A DNA stretch of 64,000 nucleotides, from assembly GCF_948329515.1 (NCBI RefSeq), contig NZ_CAOJCN010000003.1, positions 310,001 through 374,000 on the forward strand, given 5' to 3'. This document shows positions 9,482 through 20,274 of the stretch, one piece after another. The stretch is from Cohnella rhizoplanae (lineage in GTDB: Bacteria > Bacillota > Bacilli > Paenibacillales > Paenibacillaceae). Position 1 is the stretch's first letter. Each line of letters opens with the position of its first letter. A model generated the notes under the pieces. The model did no database searches and was not told the origin of the DNA. It saw only the letters and a list, made by a program, of their open reading frames with translations. The position numbers and the translations under genes are program-made.

Positions 9482-9883
9482 TCATTTGAATTCGACTTCC
9501 ACCGGCGGATCGATGCCCGGCAGCGCGTTGCGAATATTCACGATCCGAGTCTCCGCAGTCTCCGGACCCCCGCAGCCGATCCGGAAATGGGAGCCCGCGG
9601 AGAGGCCGACAACGTTCACCTCGCCGACCTCGATCGGCGCGCATTCGGAGCGGAAAACGGCGCGGGGGCCGGCGGGTGCCGGCGAGACGGGAAGCGGACG
9701 GGCGAACAGCGCGTATGATTCGTATCGGAATTCGTCGCTTCCGAAGGCGGCCAGCGTGCGTTGAACCGCCAGCACGCGCGATTTCAGGTTGGCGCCGTCC
9801 CGATTGTCTCCGAAATGAAGGATGGCGGCGTTGGAGATCGTGTTGACAAATACGCTGCCGACTTGGGACAAGCGGCACCGCAT
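9482..9883 (-). CDS. gerPE: Spore germination protein GerPE
   Basis: The 133-residue protein begins with the GerPE-type pattern SQVGSVFVNTISNAAILHFGD, then VLAVQRTLAAF, and contains a PRAVFRSE...VNVVGLSAGSHFRIGCGG core. GerP proteins sit in the spore coat and are needed for germinants to reach receptors under the coat. It is the last of the five gerP genes here. The ATG is preceded by GAGGAGG inside the 3' end of gerPD, indicating tight coupling. Confidence 0.85.
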   Translation of the reverse strand: MRCRLSQVGSVFVNTISNAAILHFGDNRDGANLKSRVLAVQRTLAAFGSDEFRYESYALFARPLPVSPAPAGPRAVFRSECAPIEVGEVNVVGLSAGSHFRIGCGGPETAETRIVNIRNALPGIDPPVEVEFK

Positions 9884-9885
9884 CG

Positions 9886-10089
9886 CTATTCACCCTCCTC
9901 CGGCAGTTCCGGCAGGGGAGCCAGCGGACCGACGATGACAGACTCCGGCGGCGTGTCGAAATAGGAGTAAAGCGTCATGCTCTGCGTATCCCCGATCAGC
10001 AGCGAGGAGGAGCTCGAAACGCCGAGAATGCGTATCGAGCCGATTTTAACCGGTTCGTTGTATACGTTCATCTGATCGAATAAAGCCAT
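9886..10089 (-). CDS. gerPD: Spore germination protein GerPD
   Basis: A 67-residue protein with the GerPD-type layout: a VYNEPVKIGSIRILGVSSSSSLLIGDTQSMTLYSYFDTPPES core and a short acidic Pro-rich tail. It is part of the coat-permeability operon, placed between gerPC (one-base gap) and gerPE (two-base gap), the same order as in Bacillus. No catalytic role is expected. Confidence 0.87.
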   Translation of the reverse strand: MALFDQMNVYNEPVKIGSIRILGVSSSSSLLIGDTQSMTLYSYFDTPPESVIVGPLAPLPELPEEGE

Positions 10090-10090
10090 G

Positions 10091-10786
10091 TCAGCGACCC
10101 TCCTCTTCGGCTGATTGCGCCACGCGTCTCTGGACGTAATTTTCGAAGGCGGTCCGGATGTCCTTTTTTACTTTTTCCATCACGCTCCGGCGCCACGCCG
10201 CGAGCTCCTGATCGGTTTTTTGCTCGGGCAGCGGCATCGTGCGGGCGTAATATTGGATCCTCGCGCCGAGCTGCGCCTTGACGTCGTCCGTCACCGCGCG
10301 CAGCTCGGAGGGCTGGAAGGTCAATCCGTTCTGCGCCGCGAGCGCCGACAGGTCGGCCGGCGCGTCGTCGTTCATAAATTGAGCGCCTTGCTGCACGAGA
10401 CCGGGAATCATCGGCTCCGGACCTTCTTGCGAGACGGCGGGCGTCTGCCACATCCCGGGCGCGGGCACATCGAAAGCGTCTACGCCGGATTGGGCGTTCG
10501 GGCTGAGCCCGATATTCAGCGTGCCGTCGAGCCGGCTTACCTTGAGCTGGTCGAAATGGTACTCCACGTGCACGGGAGGCTTGCGCTGCAGGTCCTCGAC
10601 TCGTGTCTGAAGCTCGGCGATCTTGGCTTGCATCTGCTCCAGCTGCCGCGTGAGCGCGGCGACCTGCTGCTCGTACCCGGCGAGCTTCGCGTTGCCGGCC
10701 TCGGCCTGCGTCTCGAGCGCGTGCAGTCTCCGCGCGATATCGTCGCACGCCTGCCCGTGCGGGGGATAGTACCACACCGAATTCAC
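10091..10786 (-). CDS. gerPC: Spore germination protein GerPC
   Basis: The 231-residue protein has a coiled-coil N-terminal third (about residues 14-72, LHALETQAEAG... to VEDLQRK). Next come the conserved GerPC segment PPVHVEYHFDQLKVSRLDGTLNIGL and an acidic, partly helical C-terminus. The start is GTG at 10786 because GAGGAGG lies eight bases upstream. A nearby ATG at 10793 is out of frame and too close to the site. It is the largest member of the operon and thought to be structural in the coat. Confidence 0.88.
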   Translation of the reverse strand: MNSVWYYPPHGQACDDIARRLHALETQAEAGNAKLAGYEQQVAALTRQLEQMQAKIAELQTRVEDLQRKPPVHVEYHFDQLKVSRLDGTLNIGLSPNAQSGVDAFDVPAPGMWQTPAVSQEGPEPMIPGLVQQGAQFMNDDAPADLSALAAQNGLTFQPSELRAVTDDVKAQLGARIQYYARTMPLPEQKTDQELAAWRRSVMEKVKKDIRTAFENYVQRRVAQSAEEEGR

Positions 10787-10842
10787 GATTCATGCCTCCT
10801 CTGGGAGCGCGGGTTGACGTGCGGAACGCCGGTCCGCAGGTT

Positions 10843-11064
10843 TCAGGTCGGATTCGGCAGGGGGACGAGCGCCAGCGGAGAGACGGCATTCGTTACCAAT
10901 GCGCCGGTAAGATCCGGCGCCGGCTCGGTGAAGCCGCCCGTATTATACAGCTGGGACAGCGATTGAATGCTCCCTGCGCTCCCGATCTGCAGGACGCTCG
11001 AGTTGGATACGGCGTCCACGCGCAGCTGGCCGATGTTGATGTGCTGATAGATCGTCCAGGACAT
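10843..11064 (-). CDS. gerPB: Spore germination protein GerPB
   Basis: A 73-residue protein starting WTIYQHINIGQLRVDAVSNSSVLQIG, the GerPB signature, followed by SIQSLSQLYNTGGF and a Pro-rich tail. The ATG follows the gerPA stop with no intervening base (TAAATG), so the two are likely coupled. Its role is as for the rest of the gerP coat-permeability set. Confidence 0.88.
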   Translation of the reverse strand: MSWTIYQHINIGQLRVDAVSNSSVLQIGSAGSIQSLSQLYNTGGFTEPAPDLTGALVTNAVSPLALVPLPNPT

Positions 11065-11301
11065 TTAGATGACCCCCGAGTTGCCGCCGATTTGCGTTTC
11101 CGAGGCGTCTGCCACGTCTTGATCGTTGGTATTGGTTGAACTTATGCTATTCGTTCTAGGAAAATCCCCGGTGACGAAAGAACCTGCGCCAGCAAAGGTT
11201 TTCGTAGAGCTGGTAGGCGAGATTTGTAGACAGTCTCCGAATTGTACGACGCCGCTGGAGCCGACGCTTAGAATCTTGACGGCGCCTACGATGCTGGGCA
11301 T
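11065..11301 (-). CDS. gerPA: Spore germination protein GerPA (GerPA/GerPF family)
   Basis: A 78-residue protein of the GerPA/PF type: MPSIVGAVKILSV start, VVQFGDCLQISPTSSTKTFAGAGSF core and a Thr/Asn/Asp-rich tail (NTNDQDVADASET). It is the first gene of the minus-strand operon, so GerPA is the natural name. A and F are homologous, however, and F is not found elsewhere in the window. AAGGAG lies ten bases before the ATG. Confidence 0.82.
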   Translation of the reverse strand: MPSIVGAVKILSVGSSGVVQFGDCLQISPTSSTKTFAGAGSFVTGDFPRTNSISSTNTNDQDVADASETQIGGNSGVI

Positions 11302-11335
11302 AGCGCAACGACTCCTTCAGCGATTAGTCATGCCC

Positions 11336-11366
11336 TATCCTATGAAGGCTGGAGCCCAGAGGTTCC
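11336..11366 (-). promoter_or_regulatory. Candidate sigma-K promoter of the gerP operon
   Basis: On the minus strand GGAACC (around 11361-11366) is followed after 16 bases by CATAGGATA (11336-11344). This fits the mother-cell sigma-K pattern AC-N16/17-CATAnnnTA, 35 bases upstream of gerPA. The gerP operon is sigma-K dependent in Bacillus. Inferred from pattern only. Confidence 0.5.
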
Positions 11367-11459
11367 GGTGATGGCGGCGTTCTCGCACTCCGGATCGCCC
11401 GCCGGCATAAGCTGTTGTTGACCTGGAGCCGCGGTTTGGTTTGGAGGAGGAATGCAGGC

Positions 11460-11954
11460 ATGTCTTTTTTCGACGATGGTCCGCTGCCGAATTGGGACGC
11501 GATCCGCACGATGATCGGCAGGGACCTGCCGTGGGACCTAATCAAGCAGTGGGACAATAAAGACGATTCGTGGTTGAACGATTATATAAGCAAACTTGGC
11601 CTAGGCGCGCTTGCAGGCCAAGCCGGCCGAGCCGGACAAGGAAAAGGCGCCGAATCGGGGCAGTCGGCTACCGTATCGGCCAAGCCGCAGATGGAAGCGC
11701 GCAAGGAAGCCAGACGCGTCGTCGCGACGATCAAGCCGCCCGCCGGCGCGGATCGTCGCGATATCCGGCTCTACGCGACAGCGGACCGGCTTCGCGTATC
11801 GGGGTTGACGGGCGCCGAAGCCGCTACGCTCAAGCTGCCTTGCCTGGTCGTGCCGAAGTCGGGCCGCGTAACCTGGAAAAACGGCAAGTGGGTCGTCGTA
11901 TTCCGCCGAAGGCCGGCGAGTCTTGGGGAAGTGGAGTTATTTATCGGGGAATAG
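11460..11954 (+). CDS. Unknown protein with Hsp20-like C-terminal domain, divergent from gerP
   Basis: I take the ATG at 11460 (GGAGGAGG nine bases upstream), giving 164 residues. The N-terminus (SFFDDGPLPNWDAIRTMIGRDLPWDLI) is unlike known families. A Gly/Gln/Ala-rich linker (about 48-75) leads to a beta-rich C-terminal 80 residues (VVATIKPPAGADRRDIRLYATADRLRVSG, then LPCLVVPKSGRVTWKNGKWVVVFRR) resembling an Hsp20/alpha-crystallin beta sandwich. Bacillus cereus GerT is an Hsp20-like spore-coat protein, so a spore role is plausible. That is inference from fold-like pattern and from the divergent position beside gerP. Confidence 0.6.
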   Translation: MSFFDDGPLPNWDAIRTMIGRDLPWDLIKQWDNKDDSWLNDYISKLGLGALAGQAGRAGQGKGAESGQSATVSAKPQMEARKEARRVVATIKPPAGADRRDIRLYATADRLRVSGLTGAEAATLKLPCLVVPKSGRVTWKNGKWVVVFRRRPASLGEVELFIGE

Positions 11955-12063
11955 ACGCCCCAAGCGTGTTCAATCCTTCCCGGATTCGCTATAATGCAAT
12001 AAAGCGGCACTCGCGCATAGATAGAATGCGCGGATGCGCCACGAGGATGGGGAGGAAGCGTTT

Positions 12064-12264
12064 TTGGAACTGGTCGACGTATCTGAGGTTTCCGCTGGTT
12101 TATTTATCGTAGGCGTTATATTCATTTTGCTGGTCGGAGGGCTGCTCAGCATGGGCATACTCCGTTTTTTTCAGACGAAAAAAGGACAAGGCTGGGCCTA
12201 TATGGTCGGCTCGGCCGTATCGCTCGTCGCTTTTATTCTGATCGTGAACCGGTGGTTCGATTGA
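12064..12264 (+). CDS. Small two-helix membrane protein
   Basis: A 66-residue protein if it starts at the TTG at 12064, which has GGGGAGG (12048-12054) nine bases upstream. An ATG at 12034 in frame lacks a site. Two hydrophobic segments are visible (GLFIVGVIFILLVGGLLSMGI and MVGSAVSLVAFILIVNRWF), joined by a basic turn (RFFQTKKGQGW). I do not recognise the family. It lies between the Hsp20-like gene and yidD on the same strand. Confidence 0.55.
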   Translation: MELVDVSEVSAGLFIVGVIFILLVGGLLSMGILRFFQTKKGQGWAYMVGSAVSLVAFILIVNRWFD

Positions 12265-12344
12265 CGCAAGCGCTAATTTGACAGAAGCCCCTGGCTTCCG
12301 GCATGATGAAGATATCGTAAACAGGCTTACGGGAGGCGGACGGA

Positions 12345-12605
12345 ATGGGAAACAAGGTCGTCGCGGCGATGCGGCTGCCGATCGTATTCTATCGCCGGTT
12401 CATCTCGCCGCTCAAGCCGCCGACCTGCCGGTTCGCGCCGACCTGCTCGGCCTATGCGCTCGAGGCGATCGAGGTTCACGGGCCGATCAAGGGGGCGGGG
12501 CTCGCCGCGGTCCGGATCTGCAAGTGCCATCCGTTTCACCCCGGCGGATTCGACCCGGTGCCTCCGCCCAAGGGCAAGCGCGCGGAGGGCCGGCCCTCCG
12601 CTTGA
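12345..12605 (+). CDS. yidD: Membrane protein insertion efficiency factor YidD
   Basis: An 86-residue protein with the YidD/DUF37 signature [28 protein letters not shown], then [29 protein letters not shown]. The conserved cysteines are in CRFAPTC and CKCHPF. It is a small amphipathic membrane-associated protein that assists YidC/SpoIIIJ-mediated insertion. GGGAGG precedes the ATG. It is not next to a yidC gene here, which is common in Paenibacillaceae. Confidence 0.95.
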   Translation: MGNKVVAAMRLPIVFYRRFISPLKPPTCRFAPTCSAYALEAIEVHGPIKGAGLAAVRICKCHPFHPGGFDPVPPPKGKRAEGRPSA

Positions 12606-12631
12606 CATCGGCCTCCCCGCTGCGTTATATT
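12602..12631 (+). promoter_or_regulatory. Sigma-A promoter of metS
   Basis: TTGACA (12602-12607), an 18-base spacer and TATATT (12626-12631) overlap the yidD stop and start the T-box leader transcript at about 12638. Confidence 0.75.
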
Positions 12632-12637
12632 TTGGCC

Positions 12638-14994
<2,357 letters not shown>

Positions 14995-15008
14995 TGTTTG
15001 AATTTAAG

Positions 15009-15039
15009 CCTGCGAAATCCACGATTTCGCAGGTTTTTT
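15009..15039 (+). terminator. Terminator after metS
   Basis: CCTGCGAAAT (15009-15018), loop CCACG, ATTTCGCAGG (15024-15033), then TTTTTT. Confidence 0.93.
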
Positions 15040-15047
15040 AGGTTCCA

Positions 15048-15076
15048 TTGGTCATAGAACTCCGGTATGATAGAAT
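15048..15076 (+). promoter_or_regulatory. Candidate sigma-A promoter of the hybrid kinase gene
   Basis: TTGGTC (15048-15053), 17 bases, TAGAAT (15071-15076), directly after the metS terminator and 33 bases before the kinase start. Confidence 0.45.
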
Positions 15077-15108
15077 CTATGAGAGCACGGGGACAGGAGG
15101 GGCAAGTC

Positions 15109-17712
15109 TTGTACAGCCAAGCAATTCGCAAGAAAAAAATATCGATCCGCACGAAAATATTGTCCGGCAATATCATCGTGATGATCTGTCTTGGCATCGC
15201 GATCGGCGCGCTGTCCATGCGAATCGCTTCGTTGCAGGAAGAGATTGAATTTATAAGCGCCCATGACATCCAAGTGCACGAGACGGTGAACCAGATTCAA
15301 AAGGATCTGTTGGACATGGAAACGGGCATGCGGGGCTTCATCATCAGCGGAGACGAGTCGTACCTCGATCCGTACAATACGGGCAGGGCGCGATGGGAGG
15401 CCGACCTTAACAAGCTAAAGTCGCTTATCATCGACAACCAGGCCCAGCTGCGCAACGCGGACAGCATCAAGGAGGGATTGACGGACTGGATTACCAATGC
15501 CAGCGAGAACGCGATCTCCTACAAGCGCAGCGGGGATGCCGCCAGCCTGAACAAGTTCTTCGCCGAGAAGAAGGGCAAAGACCGGACGGACGCGCTGCGG
15601 CAGCAGCTTCAGAGCTTCAAGGAAACCGAGTTCGGTTTGACGGAGGCCCGGGCGGAGTCGCTTAAGGAACGCAACGAATCGCTGATCGGCCTTTTATATC
15701 TTCTATGGATCATCGTGGCGGCGATTTCGATATCCACGACATGGCTCATATCGAATACCGTCATCCGCACGATCAGGACGGTCGGCTCGACCATCCGGCA
15801 GATCGCCGTCGAAGGCGAGAGCCTTCACCGCAGAATCGAGGTCAACACGCGTGACGAGATGATGGAGCTGGGAGACTCGACCAATATGCTGCTCGAGACG
15901 ATCGAGCGCCAGAATATCCGCAAGGATCAGGTGGCCCAGATCGCGACGCTGCTGCAGGAGCAAAGCGACATCGACGCGGTCGGGAAGCAGTTCCTGAACC
16001 AGCTGGTTCAGGTATTCAACATTCCTTACGGCGTCCTCTACGTTCGCGGGCAATCGAATCATCTCGTCAAGGCGGCTTCCTATGCCGAGTCGACCGAGAA
16101 CTTCGGCCGCAAGGAGTTCCAGATCGGCGAAGGCCTGGTCGGACAGTGCGCGGCGGAGAACCGCACGTTGATCATCGGCGACGTGCCCGGCGGGTACGTG
16201 TCGATCCAGTCTGGGATCGGCGAGGCATCGCCTGCCGTTCTCGCGCTGCTGCCGGTATGCTTCGAGCGGAACATCGTCGGCGTCATCGAGATCGCTTCGT
16301 TCTCTAAGCTGGACAGGAGCGACGTCGAACTGCTCGAGCAGCTCGCGGGCATGCTCGGCGTAACGATCCAGTCGGTCAAGAGCCGGATGGAGATGGAGCA
16401 GCTCTATACCGAGACCCAAGCCGCGAACGAAGAGCTGCAGGTACAATCCGAGGAGCTCAACGCCCAGTCGCTGGAGCTGCTCACCATGAACGACGAGCTC
16501 AAGCGCAGCTCCAACTTCAAGAGCGAGTTCCTCGCCAACATGTCGCACGAACTGCGCACGCCGCTCAACAGCATGCTGATCCTCTCGCAGATGCTCGCCG
16601 AGAACAGGCAAGGCCACTTAAGCGAAGATGACATCAGCTACGTCAATACGATTTACAGCGCGGGCAACGATCTGCTTAACCTGATCAACGACATACTCGA
16701 TCTGTCCAAGGTCGAGGCGGGCAAGCTCGACATCGAGATGGGCAACATCATCCTGGCGGACCTGCAGTTGAACATCCAGAGCAACTTCCAGGAAGTGGCC
16801 GCCAAGAAGAACCTGGACTTCACCGTGCGGATCTCGCCGGAGACGCCGGCATGGCTGGAGACCGACGGATTCCGCCTCCAGCAGATTCTCAAGAACTTGT
16901 TGTCCAACGCCTTCAAGTTTACGGACTCGGGTAAGGTCGAGCTGAACGTAGGCGTCCGGTCGAACAATTCGTGGGGTCAGCAGGAAGTGGCGTTTACGGT
17001 CACCGATACGGGCAGGGGAATCGCCAGAGACAAGCTGGGGCTCATCTTCGAAGCCTTCACCCAAGCCGACAGCGGTACGGCCCGCAAGTTCGGCGGGACC
17101 GGTCTCGGGCTCACGATCTCCGCGTCCCTCGCGAACTTGCTCGGCGGTCGGATCGAAGTCCAGAGCGACGAGGGCAAGGGCAGCGAGTTTACGCTGTACT
17201 TGCCGGCGCAGCGCTCGATCGCCCTGATGGACGAAGCGATGGCCTCCAAGCAAGTGGCGACGTCGCATGCCTCGCTGTCCGCAGCCGATCCGGTATCGAT
17301 CGCGGTATCGGAGATGCCGCTCAGCACGGCGGAACTGAAGGGACGCCACGTCCTGCTCGTCGACGACGACGCCCGGAACCTGTTCGCGCTGTCTCATGTG
17401 CTGGAGTCGCTGGACATGACGTTCACGATCGCGCACGACGGTCTTGAGTGTATGGACCGTCTGCGCGGGGGCGACACTTACGACTGTATTCTCATGGATA
17501 TCATGATGCCGGATATGGACGGATTCCAGGCGATCCGCGAGATCCGCCATACGCTGCAGCTGAGCACGCCGATCATCGCGGTCACGGCCAAGGCGATGAA
17601 GGAAGACCGGGACAAGTGTCTCGAAGCCGGCGCGAACGCGTACATCAGCAAGCCCGTCCAGGTACAGCAGCTGGTGTCCATCATGGTGGCGCAGATCAAA
17701 GTCGAAGCATAA
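15109..17712 (+). CDS. Membrane hybrid sensor histidine kinase (CHASE3-HAMP-GAF-HisKA-HATPase-REC)
   Basis: 867 residues from the TTG at 15109 (GGAGG eight bases upstream). Order: TM1 (about 15-37); a CHASE3-like extracytoplasmic domain (DMETGMRGFIISGDESYLDPY); TM2 (about 192-214); HAMP (to about 265); a GAF domain (about 280-420, GLVGQCAAENRTLIIGDVP); coiled coil; HisKA with phospho-acceptor H480 (MSHELRTPLN); HATPase_c (NLLSNAFKF, DTGRGI, GGTGLGL); and a receiver with D797 (LMDIMMPDMDG) and the lysine of ISKPVQ. No response regulator adjoins it, so its output and stimulus are unknown. Confidence 0.93.
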   Translation: MYSQAIRKKKISIRTKILSGNIIVMICLGIAIGALSMRIASLQEEIEFISAHDIQVHETVNQIQKDLLDMETGMRGFIISGDESYLDPYNTGRARWEADLNKLKSLIIDNQAQLRNADSIKEGLTDWITNASENAISYKRSGDAASLNKFFAEKKGKDRTDALRQQLQSFKETEFGLTEARAESLKERNESLIGLLYLLWIIVAAISISTTWLISNTVIRTIRTVGSTIRQIAVEGESLHRRIEVNTRDEMMELGDSTNMLLETIERQNIRKDQVAQIATLLQEQSDIDAVGKQFLNQLVQVFNIPYGVLYVRGQSNHLVKAASYAESTENFGRKEFQIGEGLVGQCAAENRTLIIGDVPGGYVSIQSGIGEASPAVLALLPVCFERNIVGVIEIASFSKLDRSDVELLEQLAGMLGVTIQSVKSRMEMEQLYTETQAANEELQVQSEELNAQSLELLTMNDELKRSSNFKSEFLANMSHELRTPLNSMLILSQMLAENRQGHLSEDDISYVNTIYSAGNDLLNLINDILDLSKVEAGKLDIEMGNIILADLQLNIQSNFQEVAAKKNLDFTVRISPETPAWLETDGFRLQQILKNLLSNAFKFTDSGKVELNVGVRSNNSWGQQEVAFTVTDTGRGIARDKLGLIFEAFTQADSGTARKFGGTGLGLTISASLANLLGGRIEVQSDEGKGSEFTLYLPAQRSIALMDEAMASKQVATSHASLSAADPVSIAVSEMPLSTAELKGRHVLLVDDDARNLFALSHVLESLDMTFTIAHDGLECMDRLRGGDTYDCILMDIMMPDMDGFQAIREIRHTLQLSTPIIAVTAKAMKEDRDKCLEAGANAYISKPVQVQQLVSIMVAQIKVEA

Positions 17713-17717
17713 AACGC

Positions 17718-17744
17718 GTGGGGCCGGTTCGCCGGCCCCACTTT
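17718..17744 (+). terminator. Hairpin terminator after the hybrid kinase
   Basis: GTGGGGCCGG (17718-17727), TTCG, CCGGCCCCAC (17732-17741), then only TTTC, so termination may be partial. Confidence 0.65.
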
Positions 17745-17762
17745 CATCGTTAGGAGGAGACT

Positions 17763-18473
17763 ATGAGTCAACTAAATCTCGGGATCGCTTTTGCGGGGGG
17801 ACTCGCTTCCTTTATCTCGCCTTGCTGCCTTCCTCTATATCCCTCATACCTCTCGTACATAACCGGTATATCCGTAAGTCGCCTCAAGACGGAGTCCGGC
17901 AAGGAGATTCGCTCGAAAACGATGGCCCATACGTTTTTCTTTATTTTGGGCTTTTCGGCGGTGTTTTTTACGCTTAGCTACACGGCCAACACGTTCGCTT
18001 ATACGTTCCGCGAATACCAAGACTTGATTCGCCAGATATCCGCCATCTTAATCGTGCTGATGGGCCTCTTTCTGCTGGGCGTATTCCAGCCGCAGCTGCT
18101 CCTCAAAGAGCGCAAAATGAACGTGGGCTGGCGTCCTGCGGGCTATGTCGGTTCCTTTATTTTCGGAATCGGCTTCTCTGCAGGATGGTCGCCTTGCGTC
18201 GGTCCGATCCTAACCGCGATTCTGGCGCTGGCTGCGAGCGAACCGGGCACTTGGGCCGGGATGACGGCCGCTTATTCGCTCGGCTTCGGCGTACCGTTTT
18301 TCGTGCTCGCGTTTTTCATCGGATCGGCCCGTTGGATTCTGAAGTATTCGGATAAGCTGATGAAAATCGGCGGCGCCCTGATGATCTTGATGGGCATCCT
18401 GCTCTTCACGGACCGTATGACCGCCATTACGATTTGGCTCAACCGCATTACGCCTGACTGGCTTCTTTTCTAA
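17763..18473 (+). CDS. ccdA: Cytochrome c biogenesis protein CcdA
   Basis: A 236-residue, six-helix membrane protein of the CcdA/DsbD-beta family that passes electrons from cytoplasmic thioredoxin outward for cytochrome c maturation and spore functions. The redox cysteines lie in SPCCLPLYPSYLSY (C21, with an extra C22) and GWSPCVGPI (C145). The start ATG follows GGAGGAG. The gene is alone, ending nine bases before the convergent splB gene. Confidence 0.93.
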   Translation: MSQLNLGIAFAGGLASFISPCCLPLYPSYLSYITGISVSRLKTESGKEIRSKTMAHTFFFILGFSAVFFTLSYTANTFAYTFREYQDLIRQISAILIVLMGLFLLGVFQPQLLLKERKMNVGWRPAGYVGSFIFGIGFSAGWSPCVGPILTAILALAASEPGTWAGMTAAYSLGFGVPFFVLAFFIGSARWILKYSDKLMKIGGALMILMGILLFTDRMTAITIWLNRITPDWLLF

Positions 18474-18481
18474 GCGCAGGC

Positions 18482-19549
18482 TTACGTAAAGTATTCGATT
18501 TTCGCGCCGGGAAAAGCCTCGAAGATTCGTTCGGTAATAAATACGCGCAACGCGTCGGCCTGCTCGTCGGGGTATACGTATTTGTTCTGACCCCACCGGC
18601 CCCACTTCTTTTTTCGTTTCGCCTCGTCCATCTCAAGCTTCGTCTTCGGATACCGCTTTTCGATGATCGTCTTGGCTGTCCTGGTGAAGCGATGCTGGAT
18701 CAGCTCGAAGGTCAAGTCGCGCTCCGCCTCCGGCGGCAGCTCGGCTGCCAGGCGCTTCAGCAGCTCGGCGTAGCCCGCTTCCCAGCCGTCGAACCAGATA
18801 ATCGGCGCGATGATGAATCCGAGCGGATAACCTGCTCTCGCGATCTTGCCTGCCGCCTCGATCCGCTCTGCGAAGCACGAGGTGGCGGGCTCGAAGCTGC
18901 GGATCACATAGTCCGCGTTCACGCTGAAGCGCACCCGCGTATGGCCGCCGTGTTCGATGCCGAGCAGCGGGTCTACGTGGTGGAACTTCGTGACGAATCG
19001 CAGCCTGCCGAGCGGCTGCTTGGCCATGAAGGCGATCGATTCGGCGAGCGAGCCGGTAATGTGCTCGAGACCTAGCGGATCCGACGTACAGGCGGCTTCG
19101 AACCGGGTGATCTCCGGGGCGCGCGCCTCGATATAGCCTTTGGCCGCGGCGAGGATCTCGTCCGTATTGACGTATACGCGTATATAAGGCTTGGCGCCTA
19201 GCGTCGTCTGGAGATAACAGTAATGACAGTGGCCCATGCATCCCGTCGCCAGCGGGATCGCATACTCCGCTGACGGTTTGGACGTATCGAACTTCAGCGT
19301 CTTCCGCAATCCGACGACCAGCGTGCGCTTGGCGATTTTGTATTGCTCGGTCTCGGTTTCCCCCGGCAGATTGGTGATTCGGTTATGCGATGTCGTCATT
19401 CTGTGGGGGATGCCCTCGCGCAGCGCCCAATCGCGGATACGGACCCCCATCGGATAGTTCAGCGATTCGGGCTCGAAGTAGACGAGCTCGGGAACGAACG
19501 GCTTGGTGCTTACGATTTTGCGAGGTACTTCGGTTACGTCCGCGCTCAT
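18482..19549 (-). CDS. splB: Spore photoproduct lyase SplB
   Basis: A radical-SAM enzyme that reverses the thymine dimer (spore photoproduct) formed by UV in dormant spores. The cluster motif CMGHCHYC gives C104, C108 and C111 (CxxxCxxC). The product-side cysteine is C154 in RFEAACTSDPLG, matching the essential cysteine of Bacillus SplB. The 355-residue length assumes the ATG at 19549. The C-terminus (KWGRWGQNKYVYP) is also typical. It is divergent from mntR, and no splA-like regulator is seen beside it. Confidence 0.96.
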   Translation of the reverse strand: MSADVTEVPRKIVSTKPFVPELVYFEPESLNYPMGVRIRDWALREGIPHRMTTSHNRITNLPGETETEQYKIAKRTLVVGLRKTLKFDTSKPSAEYAIPLATGCMGHCHYCYLQTTLGAKPYIRVYVNTDEILAAAKGYIEARAPEITRFEAACTSDPLGLEHITGSLAESIAFMAKQPLGRLRFVTKFHHVDPLLGIEHGGHTRVRFSVNADYVIRSFEPATSCFAERIEAAGKIARAGYPLGFIIAPIIWFDGWEAGYAELLKRLAAELPPEAERDLTFELIQHRFTRTAKTIIEKRYPKTKLEMDEAKRKKKWGRWGQNKYVYPDEQADALRVFITERIFEAFPGAKIEYFT

Positions 19550-19644
19550 GGATTCGCCGCCCCCTTGATTCTTTATTATGCTGCTTCCGGGCGCGGGAGA
19601 CACCGGTCAATATCTGGATATCGGGCCGGGTCGCCCGGGGCGGC

Positions 19645-19673
19645 TTGCCCTTGTCCTGCGCGCGTTGTATGAT
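19645..19673 (+). promoter_or_regulatory. Sigma-A promoter of mntR
   Basis: TTGCCC (19645-19650), 17 bases, TATGAT (19668-19673), 40 bases before the mntR start. Confidence 0.65.
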
Positions 19674-19712
19674 ACAAGGAACGAATTAACCGTCGGGAAA
19701 GGGGACAGTTCG

Positions 19713-20135
19713 GTGCCGACGCCAAGCATGGAAGATTATCTCGAACGCATCTACAGGCTCATCGACGAGAAGGGTTACGCCCGCGTATCCGATATCGCCG
19801 AAGGGCTGGAAGTGCACCCCTCGTCCGTGACCAAGATGATTCAGAAGCTGGACAAGGATCAATACCTGATTTACGAGAAATACCGGGGACTCATCCTCAC
19901 GAGCAAAGGAAAAAAGATCGGAAAGCGGCTCGTCGACCGACACCATCTGCTCGAATCGTTCCTGAGCGTGATCGGCGTGCAGCATGAGAATATTTACCGC
20001 GACGTGGAAGGAATCGAGCACCATCTGAGCTGGGACTCCATCACTTGCATCGAGACGCTGGTCGAATATTTCAATCGCGACGATGCGCGCCGCGAAGAAC
20101 TGCTGCGCATTCGAGCTGAATTGGATACGGAATGA
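19713..20135 (+). CDS. mntR: Manganese transport regulator MntR (DtxR family)
   Basis: A Mn2+-sensing repressor of manganese uptake. Starting at the GTG at 19713 (AAAGGGG upstream) the protein has 140 residues and aligns closely with Bacillus subtilis MntR ([42 protein letters not shown]). All six metal ligands fall at the same numbers: D8, E11, H77, E99, E102 and H103. The winged-helix domain is residues 1-70 and the dimerisation domain the rest. A strong terminator follows. Confidence 0.97.
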   Translation: MPTPSMEDYLERIYRLIDEKGYARVSDIAEGLEVHPSSVTKMIQKLDKDQYLIYEKYRGLILTSKGKKIGKRLVDRHHLLESFLSVIGVQHENIYRDVEGIEHHLSWDSITCIETLVEYFNRDDARREELLRIRAELDTE

Positions 20136-20138
20136 GCG

Positions 20139-20169
20139 AAGGGGACGCATGCGCGTCCCTTTTTGTTTT
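20139..20169 (+). terminator. Terminator after mntR
   Basis: GGGACGC (20142-20148), ATGC, GCGTCCC (20153-20159), then TTTTTGTTTT. Confidence 0.9.
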
Positions 20170-20274
20170 ACGATCTACTTCCGCAGGGCCTAACCGCCGG
20201 ACCTCTCCGGTCTGCGATTCTTGGGCGCCGCATATGCTTGCTGTAACTGGCATCCAGCGGACGGAGGCGTGCGT

